Shown here: in pieces, positions 41,094 to 53,165 of the stretch
Layout of the letters: every line of letters starts with the position of its first letter
Numbering within the stretch: position 1 is the first letter of the stretch
DNA from: Asparagopsis taxiformis
Lineage: Eukaryota; Rhodophyta; Florideophyceae; Bonnemaisoniales; Bonnemaisoniaceae
Length of the DNA: 64,000 bases
Direction of reading: 5' to 3'
Assembly: GCA_030407315.1 (NCBI GenBank)
Contig: JALQPE010002268.1
Span: 1-64,000 of the forward strand
Made by a program: the position numbers and the translations under genes
Notes under the pieces: generated by a model
Seen by the model: only the letters and a program-made list of their open reading frames with translations
What the model was told of the DNA's origin: nothing
The model's database searches: none

Positions 41094-42420
41094 CGCGCGG
41101 AACGGGGCTGAATGCGCCAGTCACGCCCACCGGAACCGACGCGTAGATAAGCACGCGGGCCAGGCCTCCCATCGCCGCTTGTCGTTCTCGCTGCACAACT
41201 GCGCCATCGTTTGCCACGCAATCGTTTCGTCGCACGCCGCGCAACCACGCCATCGTTTGCCGCGCAACCGTTTGACGCAACGCGGCCGCGCTTGACCGAC
41301 GCCACGCAATCGCGTTCATCTTTCGCCGCGCACCCGCCAAGCGTCGCATCGCCGTGCTACCACGCAATCGTTGTCACCGCGCAACCGTCGCCTGTCGTCG
41401 CACGCCGCGCAACCGCGCCATCGCTACTACGCAGCCGTTGTTGCTACGCCCTCGCCGCGTGTCGTCCTCGCCGCACAACCGCGCCACCGTTTGCCACGCA
41501 ATCGTTCGACGCAACGCAACCGCGCTTGACCGACGCCACGCAATCGCGTTCATCTTTCGCCGCGCAGCCGCATCGTCGCTTGTCGCGTAGCCGTTCACGC
41601 CGCGCAACCGCGCCACCGTCGGCCACGCAACCGTCGCATTCCACCGTACGCCTTCCGCGCCCGCACGAACCCAAACGGCAATCGTAGCCGGGAATCTAGT
41701 TGCCGTTCGCCTCCTATCCACCATGCTAACATCGCTAGAATCCCCAGGACTGGGCACGCCCGACAGCGCAATTTCGCGCGAAAAGAGGGGAGCGCGCACA
41801 CCCGATTGGTCGTTGCGGAGGAGGGGTTGGCCCATACAGCATGGCCGTTTACTGTTCTGGAAGATTACAGGCCGAAAAACGAGCCTGGGCTGGGGCAGGC
41901 CAAAAATGGACGGCGCCGATCTGCCCCGACGCCGTGGCGAGATGCTTGCTGATGGCACCCCCGGATTGGCTGTTCACACACACACGTACGCGACGAATCA
42001 CACGGGCGGTTGGGAACGACGCAGAATACCAGCAAACGAAAGCCTCCGCTGGAAAGGGGGATGCCACCAACACGCCCGTCCTCCTCGTCCTGGAAGGCCA
42101 TGGCGAACCCCAAACCCCCGGAGCCGGGACCCTACCTAGACGCTCGCTAAAAACCGGAGCATTAGAAACCCAGTCCCCATAAGCGCGACGAAAGCGACGA
42201 AACGCGACGAAAGCGATGAAACGCGACGAAACGCGACGCGACGAAAACGCGCCTGCCCTGTATGCCTACCCGCAAACAGCCCTATCCCCCTCTCTCCCGC
42301 CTCGCCCCACGCGACCCCAACCGCGTCGCTCGTGTACCTCCGAGCGTCGACGCGGTCACTGGGCAAGCACCGCTTCAAGCGGCGACACAGCATAAGCAAA
42401 AATAGAGAATATTCCATGGA
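41094..42420. repeat. GC-rich 3' region of the gypsy element with degenerate tandem repeats
   Basis: Between 41180 and 41690 short units such as CGCGCAACCGCGCCATCG recur imperfectly, and a block of about 75 bp (41255-41330, 41488-41567) is repeated. Near 42183-42245 there is a CGACGAAACG microsatellite. This should contain the 3' UTR and LTR, but I could not match it by eye to sequence before gag, so the LTR borders are unassigned. Confidence 0.5.
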
Positions 42421-44397
42421 AAATGCCGTATCGTACAGTAGAACTAGTCACCATATTTTAGCGGAACGCCCATCCCCAACGTTTGGATAAGGCCCATCGA
42501 AAAAAATGTAAAAAATCATGGGCTGAGACCAGCACGGCGATTTTGTTTTACAGTAGGCAGGAACCAAGCAGAACTATGGTGTGGCCGTGAGGTGATGGCT
42601 GAACCATGTACGGAAGGACACGTAGGGATGGAAATGAACCACGTCCATATATGAGCAGGACGGCGGGTTGACTAGAACGGGCCAAGTCACGCAGGCACGG
42701 ACTGTTGGAATGGAACCAGTACTGTATATGGGTATAGTTAGATATGGGGTGCACCGTGACTGCGATATGTGGTGGAAGGTGCAGAGCGATTCGTAGAAAT
42801 AAACTATAAAATATAATGGGCACACCGTGACGGTCCGGTGTCTGAAACCAGGCGTAAGCAGCACTCGCTGAATGGACGGTGACCAAAGTATGATTATTGT
42901 ATTCATTGGAATAATTCCAGAGTAGGTGACTTTTTGCTCATGGGACGTGACCAAGCTGACTTGTGGAACTGGCCAAACGATAATTTAGAAAGGGACCATT
43001 GACTGGGCATGTGCGGCCCAAGGCAAAGCGCGGTTAGTTTCCAAACTACAGTACTGTGTAAAGCCCGGATATATTCTATTATCACACCTGCTCGTGACAC
43101 TGGAATTATTCCACCGTGGAGCACTGTAATGGGTACGGTTCACTTCCACTGGATGTAGTGGTTGTACCGTCGGGTTGGCGTGGTCCATGTCCACTGGGTA
43201 GAGTAGTTGTACCGTCGGGTGGGCGTGGTCCATGTCCACTGGGTAGAGTGGTTATACCGGTGGGCGCTCTGGGTAGAAACTGAAAGGTAGAATGGGCGGC
43301 ACATCGCACTTTTGCGGAGAAACTGCAGGACGGATAGGTCTGACTGAAACGATACCTAAGAAGAATGGAAATCTGGATAGGGATAAAGAATTAGACTAGG
43401 GTGCAGCCAGTAGCGGGCACGCAAGATTTACGATATGGTGTAGTGGATAGGGAATAGGTAAATGGGCAGCTAACGCCAAAATTTTCACGACATGAAGATC
43501 ATCTGTACACTGCACTAAGGAACTATGAACTACGCTACCATGGTAGACACTAAACTGCAAAACGCTAGCTCTACATAAAGTAACTACAAATACATATAGG
43601 CATGAAAAGAGAGATGAAGGGAAGCCAGAAATTTCTGTTGGCACCTGGAAGGAAAAAAATAGATGAATCAATGGTTAGTGCTAGGAATGTGACTTCATCA
43701 ACGCTAGAAGCATGATTAGAAGCGAGAGAACATACCGTTGATAGTGCAGCCAGAGCTTTAGTAAACGTATTGTAGAGAACCCAGAAACTTCTGCTGGCAC
43801 AGAGATGGAAAGAAGTGGATGACACAGTGGTTAGTGCTAGAAACGGTATGCCAAAAGCTCGATTAGAAGTTAGAAAACGTAGTAATGACAGTAGCCCTGG
43901 AGAAAGACGAAACAGAAAGTAGGAAAGGCAGCAAAGTACGTTAGCAGAAGAACAACGAAGAACCGCAGAAAAAGACAGTGGGAGGAATGGATAAAAGACT
44001 AAATGAGCTGGAAAACCTTATCGAAGGATGAGGCCGCGGGGCGGAACCACATCCGTAGGGATGCGATTGCACACCGCGACCCCATCCTGCGTAGGTGGTG
44101 TGCTCCATGCGACAGGCGATGACGATAGCGCTTAGCGTGACGCAAGCCTTAAATACTGTTGCAGAGTGAGCCCAGAGGTCGCGTATTTCACTTGCGTAGT
44201 GCGAAAGCGCGCGCTTTTCGTACTGACAAATCAGAGACAAATCATCGATGATTCATGGACACGGCATGGACTCGAGATGGACACGTCATGGACACGTCAT
44301 GAACTAGAACACTGGCGTATAGCTGCACGCTTTTGAGCGGAAACGTGTATTGCAGGCTAAGGAGCCAATGATGAAAAATTAGAAAAAAATGACTAGT
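42421..44397. other. Stretch without a recognised gene
   Basis: It contains a tandem repeat of about 50 bp at 43140-43260 (CCACTGGGTAGAGTGGTTGT unit, two and a half copies). A diverged duplication sits at about 43620-43740 and 43780-43890 (TTCTG(T/C)TGGCAC...GTGGTTAGTGCTAG). ORFs here look like chance frames. Confidence 0.5.
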
Positions 44398-44487
44398 TAC
44401 TGCAGTAAGAAGTGATCTAGGAAGATGCATTTGGTAGATCATTTTTTACTGCAGTAAGAAGTGATCTAGGAAGATGCATTTGGTATA
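44398..44487. repeat. Direct duplication, about 40 bp
   Basis: TTACTGCAGTAAGAAGTGAT and its following bases through TGCATTTGGTA occur twice, starting at about 44398 and 44449. They sit at the 3' end of the transposase gene, whose last codons lie in the second copy. Confidence 0.85.
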
Positions 44488-47400
44488 AGATAGAGGATTA
44501 ATTCCGCCGGAAGATCTGTCCTTCGTAGAGAGATGAGGTAGGACGTGTTCTTGTCCCGAAGCCGGTTCGAAGACAGTATCTACAGCCCAGAAGGAGGGTG
44601 AAGAAGTCTTCTGTAAGATCTTAGAATTTAGCAAATTCGAGTAGCAAGCTTGTACAACACACCCGGAAGCTATTTCATGACACTTGAAAAACTCTCTAGA
44701 TGTACCAGAGAATGGTGTGGAGCAAGCAGGGTGCATAGAAATAAGTCGAGCACCTTTGCAAAGTATTCCAGAAATGTGTAAAGTATCTGAATTGTGCCCA
44801 CAGGTGAAGTCCTGCTGGGTTGATATGGAACGCACAGGAGACCAAAAGTAATATGAAAAAGGAGATGAGAAGCATGGGAGAGAAGACTTCCTGAGATGTT
44901 CGAGAAGTGGGTCCTGCCGAAGATCATGTAGAGTGCTTGCTGGGATATCCTCCATCGATTTACAATGGTCGCGTCCGAACAAGACCCGGAGAAGGAATCG
45001 TTTCGAGATATCTCGCTGAACAGAAGTTGGTGGCGCATTTGAAAAATTGTTGAGAGCCAGGTTGAGCCTTCCCTTCCAGTGGTTTCCAAGTGCAGCCATC
45101 ATTGCATCCAACTGCCTGTCAGCACCTCCCGAACGTTCAAGTCCTCTTTTCATCTGTTGGTGGGTTGCTTCGAAGGAAAGTTCAGCCACCTGACGAGCAT
45201 GGTTGAGTAGAGGAACCGTGTGTTCGAAAGCTTCAATGAGTCTATGCAAGTTTGGCTTATTGTCCAAAAGCTTCCTTGCCCTGAATCCCGTAGTCTTCTG
45301 TTCAACTTCATTTTGGTCGGCGTCAATTACCACAGAGCCGTCTCCTTTCAGTTTTCTTTTCTTTGATGGTACCGTACTCCTTTTTCTCGGAGGAACGGTT
45401 ACGAGCAGGTCATCTACACGTTTTGCATAATCTTTCGAAAGCTGTTGCAGTTTTCGAAAACGCTTAGCTGCCGATAGTCCGGTCGCGCTCTGTACTGACT
45501 CTATGCCGTCAATATCGACACGAGGTAGAAAATAAGTAGCTGCGGCGATTGAGGATAGCAATCGAACAAGTTCTAGGGAAAGTTCTCTTTGCTTCTCGGA
45601 AGCTCGGATAGACCTTGCTCCAGAGCCTTCTGAAGACTCCCCGGACTGGAAGCTCAGAGCCAACCCAAAACAGTGATCTGCGACTAGAAGTAAAGCAAAT
45701 CTGTCCGAGATTCCCATTGTATTTGTTTCACCCGAGGTGAAGTTATATATCCTCTTCTGGTTAGTGAGACCTAGGACGTGAAGGGCATCTACCATAAAAC
45801 TTTCTGCCATCCTTCTACTACCATCACTAGGCAGGCACAAAAAGCATTGTCCAGGGCATCCTTAGCAAGCCCTTGGAGGAGGTGGTCGATCCCAATAAAT
45901 GTGGAACGGTATGAATCAATAATAGCGGGAACAACAGGGATGCTCACAGAATCCATACCAAGGGGTGTGCCAGATGGAACGAGGCCTTTAGACCTAGTTT
46001 CATCAAGCAGTTGCTCTATAAGAAGCATTGGAGTTTCAGTAGCGCTTTGCACTTTCCTCATTCCCAGGTATTTCATGATGCTCACCGTACTTTGTGATGA
46101 CTGAACTGCCTGAGTTCTCTCTGAAGTACGGAATAGAGAATCCGAACTAGAATGAAGACTGGTGTCGTACCCGAACTGTGAATGTTTCCCGTGTTTACCT
46201 CCTCTGACGAAGAAACACAAGTGGCATGGACAATCTGCATTGTGTCCCATGACATCGAGAACATGGGAACATGCGGGATAGTCTGATACAAAACCGACAA
46301 AGTCCAGGAAAATGATGCAATCGTTACCCTCTGGATCTACGTCATGGAAACCAGTCGTACATCCCTGGATTATGTCGCGAGAGATATGTCGAAGAATATG
46401 GTTTGTACTTACACCGGGACCAGTGACACCGATAATACGCACTGCAGAACTATTCCGGCGACAGTCCAGGGGCAGCCCCATGGGGATCATATAACATCCT
46501 CCAGCACTACCACTCTTACCAGAGGCCTCATTGAAGTCATCGCAGTACAAAAGAAAAGGGTAGACATAGTATGTGGTGCCACAGTCGAGAACACCACGGA
46601 TACTTGTCGGATGGCAGGGAAGGGTATTCGTGCCCTGACTCAATAAAATGACATTGTTAATCGCACGACTGCCACCGATATTAGTGTAAAGTCCTTCAGA
46701 ATTGATGAAGAACATGAGTTTGCGAAATGGAGACGGGGGACCCGGAGAGCTGACTATAAGACCGACGATGAAAGGCTGCCCAGTAGTATACGTAAAGTTA
46801 CATCCTGAAGCAGGAGATAAAAGTGTGAGATGATCTCCAGGTCGAGCGAATTGCTCAAAGGACTTTTTGCGGAGTACCAAACCAGGCCCGAAGGAGTGGG
46901 GAGAAACGGACTGCTGCTGATCAGAGGCCTTACTGTTGTTCACCCATGAAGAGGACGTGAAAGCCACGAAAGAATCTGAGTTGGAGGAAATTGATTTCTT
47001 CTGAAAGCAGGAGGCGGCTCTAGGGTCCAGATGGTTGGCTTGTTGACCAGTGGTAACTCGGACCTGGACAGTACCACCCCCGAAAGCAGTGATGGGTGTA
47101 CCATCCATCTCCTCAGCACTGAGAGAGTGGTTTTGTCCTTTCACGAAGCGCTCTCTGAATTTCCCCAGATTCGACGTATATATGTTTCCATGTATAGTTG
47201 GTACCCCATCAGATTCGAATGACTTGGAGGCTACGTTATGGCGCCAGGCAAGATCGAACAGTTCTGGAGTAGATATGTCTTCTCGGGCGTATTCACTTGG
47301 TGGAACGATTAGTACTGGTGCAGTTTGGCCAGCGGTGTTCTGTTCAATCTTGCTTCTTCGCAAAATGGCCTGAGATGCCATACGTGCTGCACTGCGGTCT

Positions 47401-48248
47401 ACATTCACGGGGAAATACACCGTTTCCGAACGCAACCAGGCGTTGAAGAATAGCCATGGTCTAACTTTTCGGGTGATCGTAGAATAATGAGGTAGCCCTT
47501 TCTGAACGTGCTTTTCAGTTGAACCCTTCCTTGCGAAATCGAACAAAACGCGATCTTCATTCAGATCTGCGGCAGTGCATTTCGTGGATCCGGTCAACTT
47601 CGCTACTGCATACAGAGTTGTCCATTGCGTCATATATTGGCGTGCCTTGAGCGGATTCGAGGTATCCTCGATGAAAGGGGACGAGAGGAGAAGCTTCGAT
47701 TGTGTCATTTCTTGTAGAAGAAGGTCTTCATCTTCAGCACACACATCATTAAATTCTGGATGTGTATCATCTTCATCAATATGGCCAGGATAATGTTCGG
47801 AACCTCCTCTTCTATCAGTTTCGATGTCATGAGTAGGCCCCCTGGTCGCGTTCTCGCTGCATGGCACGGAAACGACTTCATCTTCAACAGTACTTAAAAC
47901 TTGATGACCTTCCAAAGCAGGGGGAACGATATATTGGATACCATCGCTGTCTGCGAAGGCAATGCTACCTTCCTGCGGAAGTAGGCCTTCGGGAGACATC
48001 GAAGTAGGAACTACTTCGGAGGGGCTTTCCAGGGGTAATCGCAGACTAGGCTCGGATCCTGGTGCAGTAGCGAGTGAGTCAAGGGATGAGGCAACTCGAT
48101 CGACTTGAAAGGGTCTCGAGTCATCTTGCCGAAGTGCAAAAGGATCAGATACGGTTCTGGACGTCGAACGTCTAGATCGGTTATGGGGATGCGGAACAGT
48201 GTTGTAACGAAGGCGCAGACCGGAACGGGGCTTCCTTGGTCTTCCCAT
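44446..48248 (-). pseudogene. Tnp2/Plavaka-like transposase, one frame break
   Basis: Two ORFs read leftwards: 48248-45789 (819 aa) and 45840-44446 (464 aa). The second is one base back and overlaps the first by 52 bases. The first has a basic start (MGRPRKPRSGLRLRYN), a YPFLLYCDDFNEASGKSG segment with acidic residues typical of the first catalytic strand, and CIIFLDFVGFVSDYPAC followed by HNADCPCHLCFF. The latter is the Tnp2-type Asp-Pro region and CxxC pair. The second ORF has LLNHARQVAELSFEATHQQM, matching the Glu-x-x-H-type helix of these transposases. The junction has no standard slippery heptamer, so a one-base deletion is likelier than programmed frameshifting. The last 200 residues of ORF 2 look non-native, so the real end may be earlier. 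Confidence 0.6.
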
Positions 48249-48582
48249 GAAGTGACAACTGGGAATCTGAAGGTGTTCTAAGATGGAAATGGATTCAGAG
48301 ACAGTGGATGGTTTCGATTAGGACGAAATCGTTTGGTCAACCATAAGTTGAGGGCAGTCTGGTACTGAGTAGTCACTCACATAATACCGTTACAAGAGGT
48401 TTTCATATTACGTAATACGATTCCGTAATACCTGAAGCGAACAGTAAACTTTGAATGTCGAATAGGATTCCTTTAATAGTACTCTATTCGACATTCGCTG
48501 AACACTGAGAAAGACATGTTGCGAGATGCTGAAATTTCGTAACTTTTGAGGTGCGAAAATTACTGGAAAAAAATTGAACGTA
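48249..48582. other. 5' flank with a hairpin at about 48454-48497
   Basis: GAATGTCGAATAG and its complement CTATTCGACATTC flank a short AT-rich loop. No gene is seen. The stretch separates the transposase gene from the left inverted end of the next element. Confidence 0.5.
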
Positions 48583-49215
48583 ATTTTTCGGGCTCTAAAA
48601 ATTACTCGAGTAAAAACTGATCTAGTCTTTGTCGGGAGCTAGATCAGTTTTTACTCGAGTAATTCTTGGAGCCCAAAAAATTACCAAATTTTATCATCCA
48701 CGGAAAAGGCGCTGTGGAGGTGTTCTGGTCGTTGATAGCAGTGCCAAGGCACACCTGAGGAGTAGTATGGGAGGTCCCAAATCTTTGTTCTAGCTCACTT
48801 CGGCCCAGATTTCAAAAAATGGTATAACAGTAAATGATAGCCGGACGGGCACACAAAGACGCGGAGTGAGGTGTATTGGGGTCGGTTCAGATAGGTAGAT
48901 GAAGACGTAGAGAGTGGTGGAGTGGGTTTGGTGGCAAGCAGGAAGGCTGCCGTGGTGGTCAGAACGGACGATTTGGGAGATGATAAAATTTGGTAATTTT
49001 TCGGGCTCCAAAAATTACTCGAGTAAAAACTGATCTAGTCTTTGTCGGGAGCTAGATCAGTTTTTACTCGAGTAATTCTTGGAGCCCAAAAAATTACCAA
49101 ATTTTATCATCCACGGAAAAGGCGCTGTGGAGGTGTTCTGGTCGTTGATAGCAGTGCCAAGGCACACCTGAGGAGTAGTATGAGAGGTCCCAAACCTTTG
49201 TTCTAGCCTACTTCT
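48583..49215 (+). repeat. Left long inverted end with two palindromic inserts
   Basis: The palindromic insert (TAATTTTTCGGGCTC...CTCGAGTAAAAACTGATCTAG...) occurs at about 48583-48695 and again at 48979-49112. It folds on itself through the CTCGAGTAAAAACTGATCTAG arms. A short ORF on the minus strand at 48790-49011 is part of the repeat. Confidence 0.75.
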
Positions 49216-49497
49216 ACTCTGCTTTAAAAGATGATAGAACTGTAACTGTAACTAAAAGCTAGACAAGTATCTACGAGAAGGGAGGTGTACATGGAGTAAG
49301 GGACAGGACAGGTATATTTCAATATCACGCTCTGTTTGTTCAGCTCAGGTTGGCTGGGAGAGTTGATGTATAGAATGAAAAAAGAGACGGTTTATGAAGA
49401 CATATCGTAGAGTTATGGAATAGTCAACTGGTTGCAGCAAGCAAAAGAATCGTTGAAATACGAGAGATCAACTAATGTCTACGGTATCTAACAGATT

Positions 49498-51855
49498 CTA
49501 GACTTCCATGTAATCCTCCCCAGAACTGCCAGCTGAAGAAGAGCTGGTATCACTCTCGACGTCGTGGGGTAACTCGTACATATCTGGCCTTGCGACCGGA
49601 CGCGAGTCCTTCAACGGTGCATAGACTAGATCGTTGACTAAGACCGATGTTTCCCGAATTGCCATGGTGTGGGCCCTAATATGATGAGGATAAACCATCT
49701 TGTATTTCTTCCCAAGCTTGGTTTTCATCAGCTCGTGATCTTTCCATCCCGGGCCGCTGTGCTCGAGGTCCCCACGACATACTATAACAGAATACGGTAG
49801 GATCCATACCAATTCTGGCTTGAGAAGGGGAAATATGGCCGCTGCAGATCGATGGGGAGCGTTAAGGAATGCATGGCTTCGCGGCCGTACAATAAGCGGA
49901 GTGCCCATTGCACCAGTAGCGATGAATGAATAATCCGGAAATGGAATAGGAGTCCCGTTGAAGCGGTTTTCGTCTTCTAACGGAGGACCAGGGTAGACGA
50001 AGTCGAGATGTGGGACTTGGCGCTCGCAACGAGATCCAGTTAGAAGCAACCTGAGCCCTGTCTTCCCGAACTGGAGCTTCGGGCCTTTTTCAAATCCGTC
50101 CAGAGACGGAGTTGAATCCTCTAGATGCAACTTTTCTGCTATGATAGCAAAGAAAACATCCAAGGCCGCCTTGTCTCTCGCGAGAGTGGAAGTAGAATCC
50201 TTTTCCAGATCTTCCACTACAGCCTTGCATGGGGTCATGAACCTTTGTTCATACGGGCCACCACGCGCATCCTGGTCGGAAGAACCCGAATTCAGAATGG
50301 GCCCCCAAGCACCATCCTGCCCATCTACGAACATGTTACAAAACGAGTCGAGGAGTTTGTGGATAGTAGAGCTCAGCTCGGATGGTTGTAGGATGCCGTC
50401 AAGGACGACATAACCAAGAGAGTCCAATCGGGCCCTGGCACGCTCGAAGTAAACCAATCTTGAAGAACTTGTATCCCCTGCCACGGACTCGATATCCTGC
50501 TGAAAATCTTCCACCTCACCCTCCGTTACATGAAATCCCGAGCGGTGTTCCGGATGCAGCAAACTGGAAATGGAACGCAGCATTGAAGCAGCCTCCTCTA
50601 CAGAAGTATGACTGGTGAAAAATGATGGGGGCTCAGGTTGCTGATCCTCGTACCGATGTACTTTGAAACCTTTGGATTGCAACCTCGTAGGAGTGATTTG
50701 ATCCTCGTCTTCTTTTTCTTCTCCGGAGTCTTCATTGCCGTCCATGCTTCCTCCCTCATCATTACCTTGCTTGAGTTGCTTTAAAGCAATTGCTGCTTTC
50801 TTCGTCTTCTTTGTTCCAGAGGAAGACCGAGGAGTAACCGAAGGAGTAGATGGGGAATCAACTGACGCGATGTGCTCAGCAATAGCAGCAGATCTAGCCT
50901 TTGAACGAGTAAGACGGGAAGGGAAAGAGAGAGATTGGGGGGATGATATAGCTCGCCGCTTCGCGGGTGGAGCTCCTGGAGAAGAAGGAAATTTCCTCTT
51001 CGCCCCCGTCTGTTGAGGAGCGGGTTCAGAGGGCTGCTGAGGTTTTTCCACCGAATCAGTACTGGAACTGGCCTTCGCATATGGGTTGAAGTCATCCCCT
51101 TCCCAGGCTTCCTCTTCCGTTACTCCCGCTGGCGGCTTCCAAGATGGTGGGTCACCATCTTTCCCACCATCGTAACATTTCCTGGAACAAACGAAGACCA
51201 TATCACGCTCCCCTGCAGCGAGGTACTTCCTTGGGATGAGATGATGCACTCGCGCATAGTCACATAGATTGTGAACCGGATTAATTCCGCAAGCGGTGCA
51301 TTTATGAACAGCGGCACTTCCAGGAAAAGCGCAGTAATCTCCCAAAGAGCATGGAAACGGGCGTGGAGTAGTACTGTCACGCGGTATGCGGCTGACTGTG
51401 ATGTTAGATACAGTCTTACTTGCTCCCTTCGACGCTGAATCCGGAGCTTTCTGAACTTCTGTGCCATCTTCCGCACCATCCGCACCAATTTCATTCCGTG
51501 AAGAGGGAGTGGAATGCGCGTCGGGTGGTTCAGAACGGTTCTCGTCCTCGGAGCCCAGTTGCTCGGGATGTGGAGAATCTGCATCCTTTTCAGGTGCATC
51601 CTCCTCAGGTGCATCCTTGGAAATCTCCATGTCGTCATCCGACCCAGCGCTGGTTTCGGGTATCACCTGTTTTGATGCGGGAGTGGACGGTAGTTCCTCG
51701 ACGGTCTCGTCGATAACGACGTCATCAGAAGAGATGGGGATTGGGAGAGGTTCCATGATAACGTCTTCGAATTGGGTTAAACGACGTTCATGTCTCGAAG
51801 CACCCGTAGTCTTCGTCGCTGGTTGAGCAGCACCAGTCGACTGCGAAGCTTGCAT
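49498..51855 (-). CDS. 2OG-Fe(II) oxygenase-like protein with a cysteine-rich domain
   Basis: This is a 785-aa ORF, probably the C-terminal part of the ParB protein encoded just upstream, since the two are fused in the 20221-24144 gene. Order of parts: an acidic disordered start, a Cys/His-rich domain (about 168-232: CSLGDYC, CTAC, a CDYARVHH segment, CSRKC) likely to bind zinc, basic stretches (GAKRKF, AKRRA), then an oxygenase domain. The latter has GLRLLLTGSRCERQVPHLDF with HxD at 626-628, a PLIVRPRSHAF strand, and the distal His in LEHSGPG near 709. It lacks a clear start context, and its frame extends open upstream of the ATG. The substrate is unknown. Confidence 0.7.
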   Translation of the reverse strand: MQASQSTGAAQPATKTTGASRHERRLTQFEDVIMEPLPIPISSDDVVIDETVEELPSTPASKQVIPETSAGSDDDMEISKDAPEEDAPEKDADSPHPEQLGSEDENRSEPPDAHSTPSSRNEIGADGAEDGTEVQKAPDSASKGASKTVSNITVSRIPRDSTTPRPFPCSLGDYCAFPGSAAVHKCTACGINPVHNLCDYARVHHLIPRKYLAAGERDMVFVCSRKCYDGGKDGDPPSWKPPAGVTEEEAWEGDDFNPYAKASSSTDSVEKPQQPSEPAPQQTGAKRKFPSSPGAPPAKRRAISSPQSLSFPSRLTRSKARSAAIAEHIASVDSPSTPSVTPRSSSGTKKTKKAAIALKQLKQGNDEGGSMDGNEDSGEEKEDEDQITPTRLQSKGFKVHRYEDQQPEPPSFFTSHTSVEEAASMLRSISSLLHPEHRSGFHVTEGEVEDFQQDIESVAGDTSSSRLVYFERARARLDSLGYVVLDGILQPSELSSTIHKLLDSFCNMFVDGQDGAWGPILNSGSSDQDARGGPYEQRFMTPCKAVVEDLEKDSTSTLARDKAALDVFFAIIAEKLHLEDSTPSLDGFEKGPKLQFGKTGLRLLLTGSRCERQVPHLDFVYPGPPLEDENRFNGTPIPFPDYSFIATGAMGTPLIVRPRSHAFLNAPHRSAAAIFPLLKPELVWILPYSVIVCRGDLEHSGPGWKDHELMKTKLGKKYKMVYPHHIRAHTMAIRETSVLVNDLVYAPLKDSRPVARPDMYELPHDVESDTSSSSAGSSGEDYMEV

Positions 51856-53165
51856 AATAGCTTGAGTGACTGGTTCGCCACCTTGGCGCTTGTCTTGAAC
51901 CCCCTTGTTTTCCCATTGCCGTCTTCTTCTTCATCCGGGCCGTGTGATTCGGATGAAACCTGGCGAGTGGACTGAATTCCAAAGCGGTCTCGAAGAACGG
52001 ATCGAAAACTCTCCAGCCGTGCCTCCTGGTTTTCGGGTTTCCTCGGCACGGGCTCTTCCTCGTATTGAATCATACGTTTGTAGACGGATTTCCACGTTGG
52101 TATCATATCCGTTCCGTCTGATTCCAAGTCTTCGAGGTCAGCGATGTCTTCGGTCGACAGGTTACTGGCACGTGCCATCTCACGAATGACTTCGTAATAT
52201 TGTTGAATGTAGGTCAAGTACGTCCGAAGGTCGAAAGACGGGCCACGACCGAAGGTGGGAAGCAGTTGGACATTGCGGTAGTGAATGCACTTGACCATTA
52301 GCTCACTGGCACGATCCTCCGCCCTTGTAAAAGCAGTGTCCTTGAGAATTAAAAGACTGATTCCAACTTCGTTTTCCTTTCTTCCTGAGGAAGCCTTGTA
52401 CGCAGCGTATGTGCGGGGTGAACGCCTCATGTTCAACGCCACATTCACTATAGAAGATACCGTGCTCTTCTTCAGAATACCGCTGAAGTGGCGCTGGAAG
52501 AACCAGTTCGCAACCTGTGATGCAGGCATATCAGCGACAGTTCTTTCACCGGGTCGGGCATATTTAACATTGCAGTTATAAATGCTAATGATCGTGTGGA
52601 TACGATCTCGAACTGTGGTCGGTAACACCGTGTGGACGAGTTCATTCAAACGCTGACTGAGGTACAGCATGTCCTCCATTGTCATCTTTTCTCCGTCAGG
52701 TCTTTGAGCTTCTTGTACTGGGACATTATCAACCACAGACGCCAAACGTTCCACCCCTTTTTCTTTGCATCGTAAAAGAGCACGGCGACGATGGAGTCCG
52801 TCCACGATGTAATAGCGGCTTCCACTGGATTGGTAGGGTAAGGAAACAACAGTGATACATCCCACCGCAGAGGTCTGGAAACCTTCCATAACCATCTTGC
52901 GGAACAACAAGTCAACATGAGAGTCGTCAACTTCCCGGGATGTTTCATCGGGGACGTATATGTCCAGAATAGGCAACTTGATCATCTTGAAAACGTAATT
53001 CGACAACGAAGAAGCAACGGAGCGTGACATCGCAGGAATGACTAGTTGACGTGCGCTGGAAGAAGCTTCCCCTCGGCGGGGACGTAGGCTCATGGTTGGG
53101 ATCGCAAGGAGGGTCGAATAGCTGACGATTGAAACGGTACCAGAGTAACGCGGTATGCCTTTCAA
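51777..53165 (-). CDS. ParB-like protein (N-terminal part of a ParB-oxygenase pair)
   Basis: This is a 462-aa ORF. I prefer a start at or after MSLRPRRGEA (about 53093), since the residues before it look non-native. Residues about 65-130 hold the ParB-like domain ending in YYIVDGLHRRRALL (D-G-x-H-R). A helical region with an R-N-x-Q/N-E-V/I-G-I-S motif follows, also seen in the 20221-24144 protein (RRNEIGITHLDHK). The C-terminus is basic. It overlaps the oxygenase ORF by 79 bases, with the latter one base back. A4 and G5 runs near 51900 are likely places for an indel. The intact fused relative argues for one original gene. Confidence 0.75.
   Translation of the reverse strand: MKGIPRYSGTVSIVSYSTLLAIPTMSLRPRRGEASSSARQLVIPAMSRSVASSLSNYVFKMIKLPILDIYVPDETSREVDDSHVDLLFRKMVMEGFQTSAVGCITVVSLPYQSSGSRYYIVDGLHRRRALLRCKEKGVERLASVVDNVPVQEAQRPDGEKMTMEDMLYLSQRLNELVHTVLPTTVRDRIHTIISIYNCNVKYARPGERTVADMPASQVANWFFQRHFSGILKKSTVSSIVNVALNMRRSPRTYAAYKASSGRKENEVGISLLILKDTAFTRAEDRASELMVKCIHYRNVQLLPTFGRGPSFDLRTYLTYIQQYYEVIREMARASNLSTEDIADLEDLESDGTDMIPTWKSVYKRMIQYEEEPVPRKPENQEARLESFRSVLRDRFGIQSTRQVSSESHGPDEEEDGNGKTRGFKTSAKVANQSLKLLCKLRSRLVLLNQRRRLRVLRDMNVV

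Noticed and set aside
41121..41958. Arg/Ala-rich ORFs after the gypsy chromodomain
   Set aside because: The GC-rich tandem repeat opens all frames on both strands. The proteins are low complexity and not conserved in frame.
15480..42420. LTRs of the gypsy element
   Set aside because: I looked for matching blocks upstream of gag and downstream of the chromodomain and found none by eye. The 5' LTR may be lost or the borders may lie further out. A dot plot would decide.
45789..45840. Programmed -1 frameshift site at the transposase ORF overlap
   Set aside because: The overlap (…CAG AAA GTT TTA TGG TAG) has no X-XXY-YYZ heptamer in the zero frame and no clear downstream stem. A one-base deletion explains it more simply.
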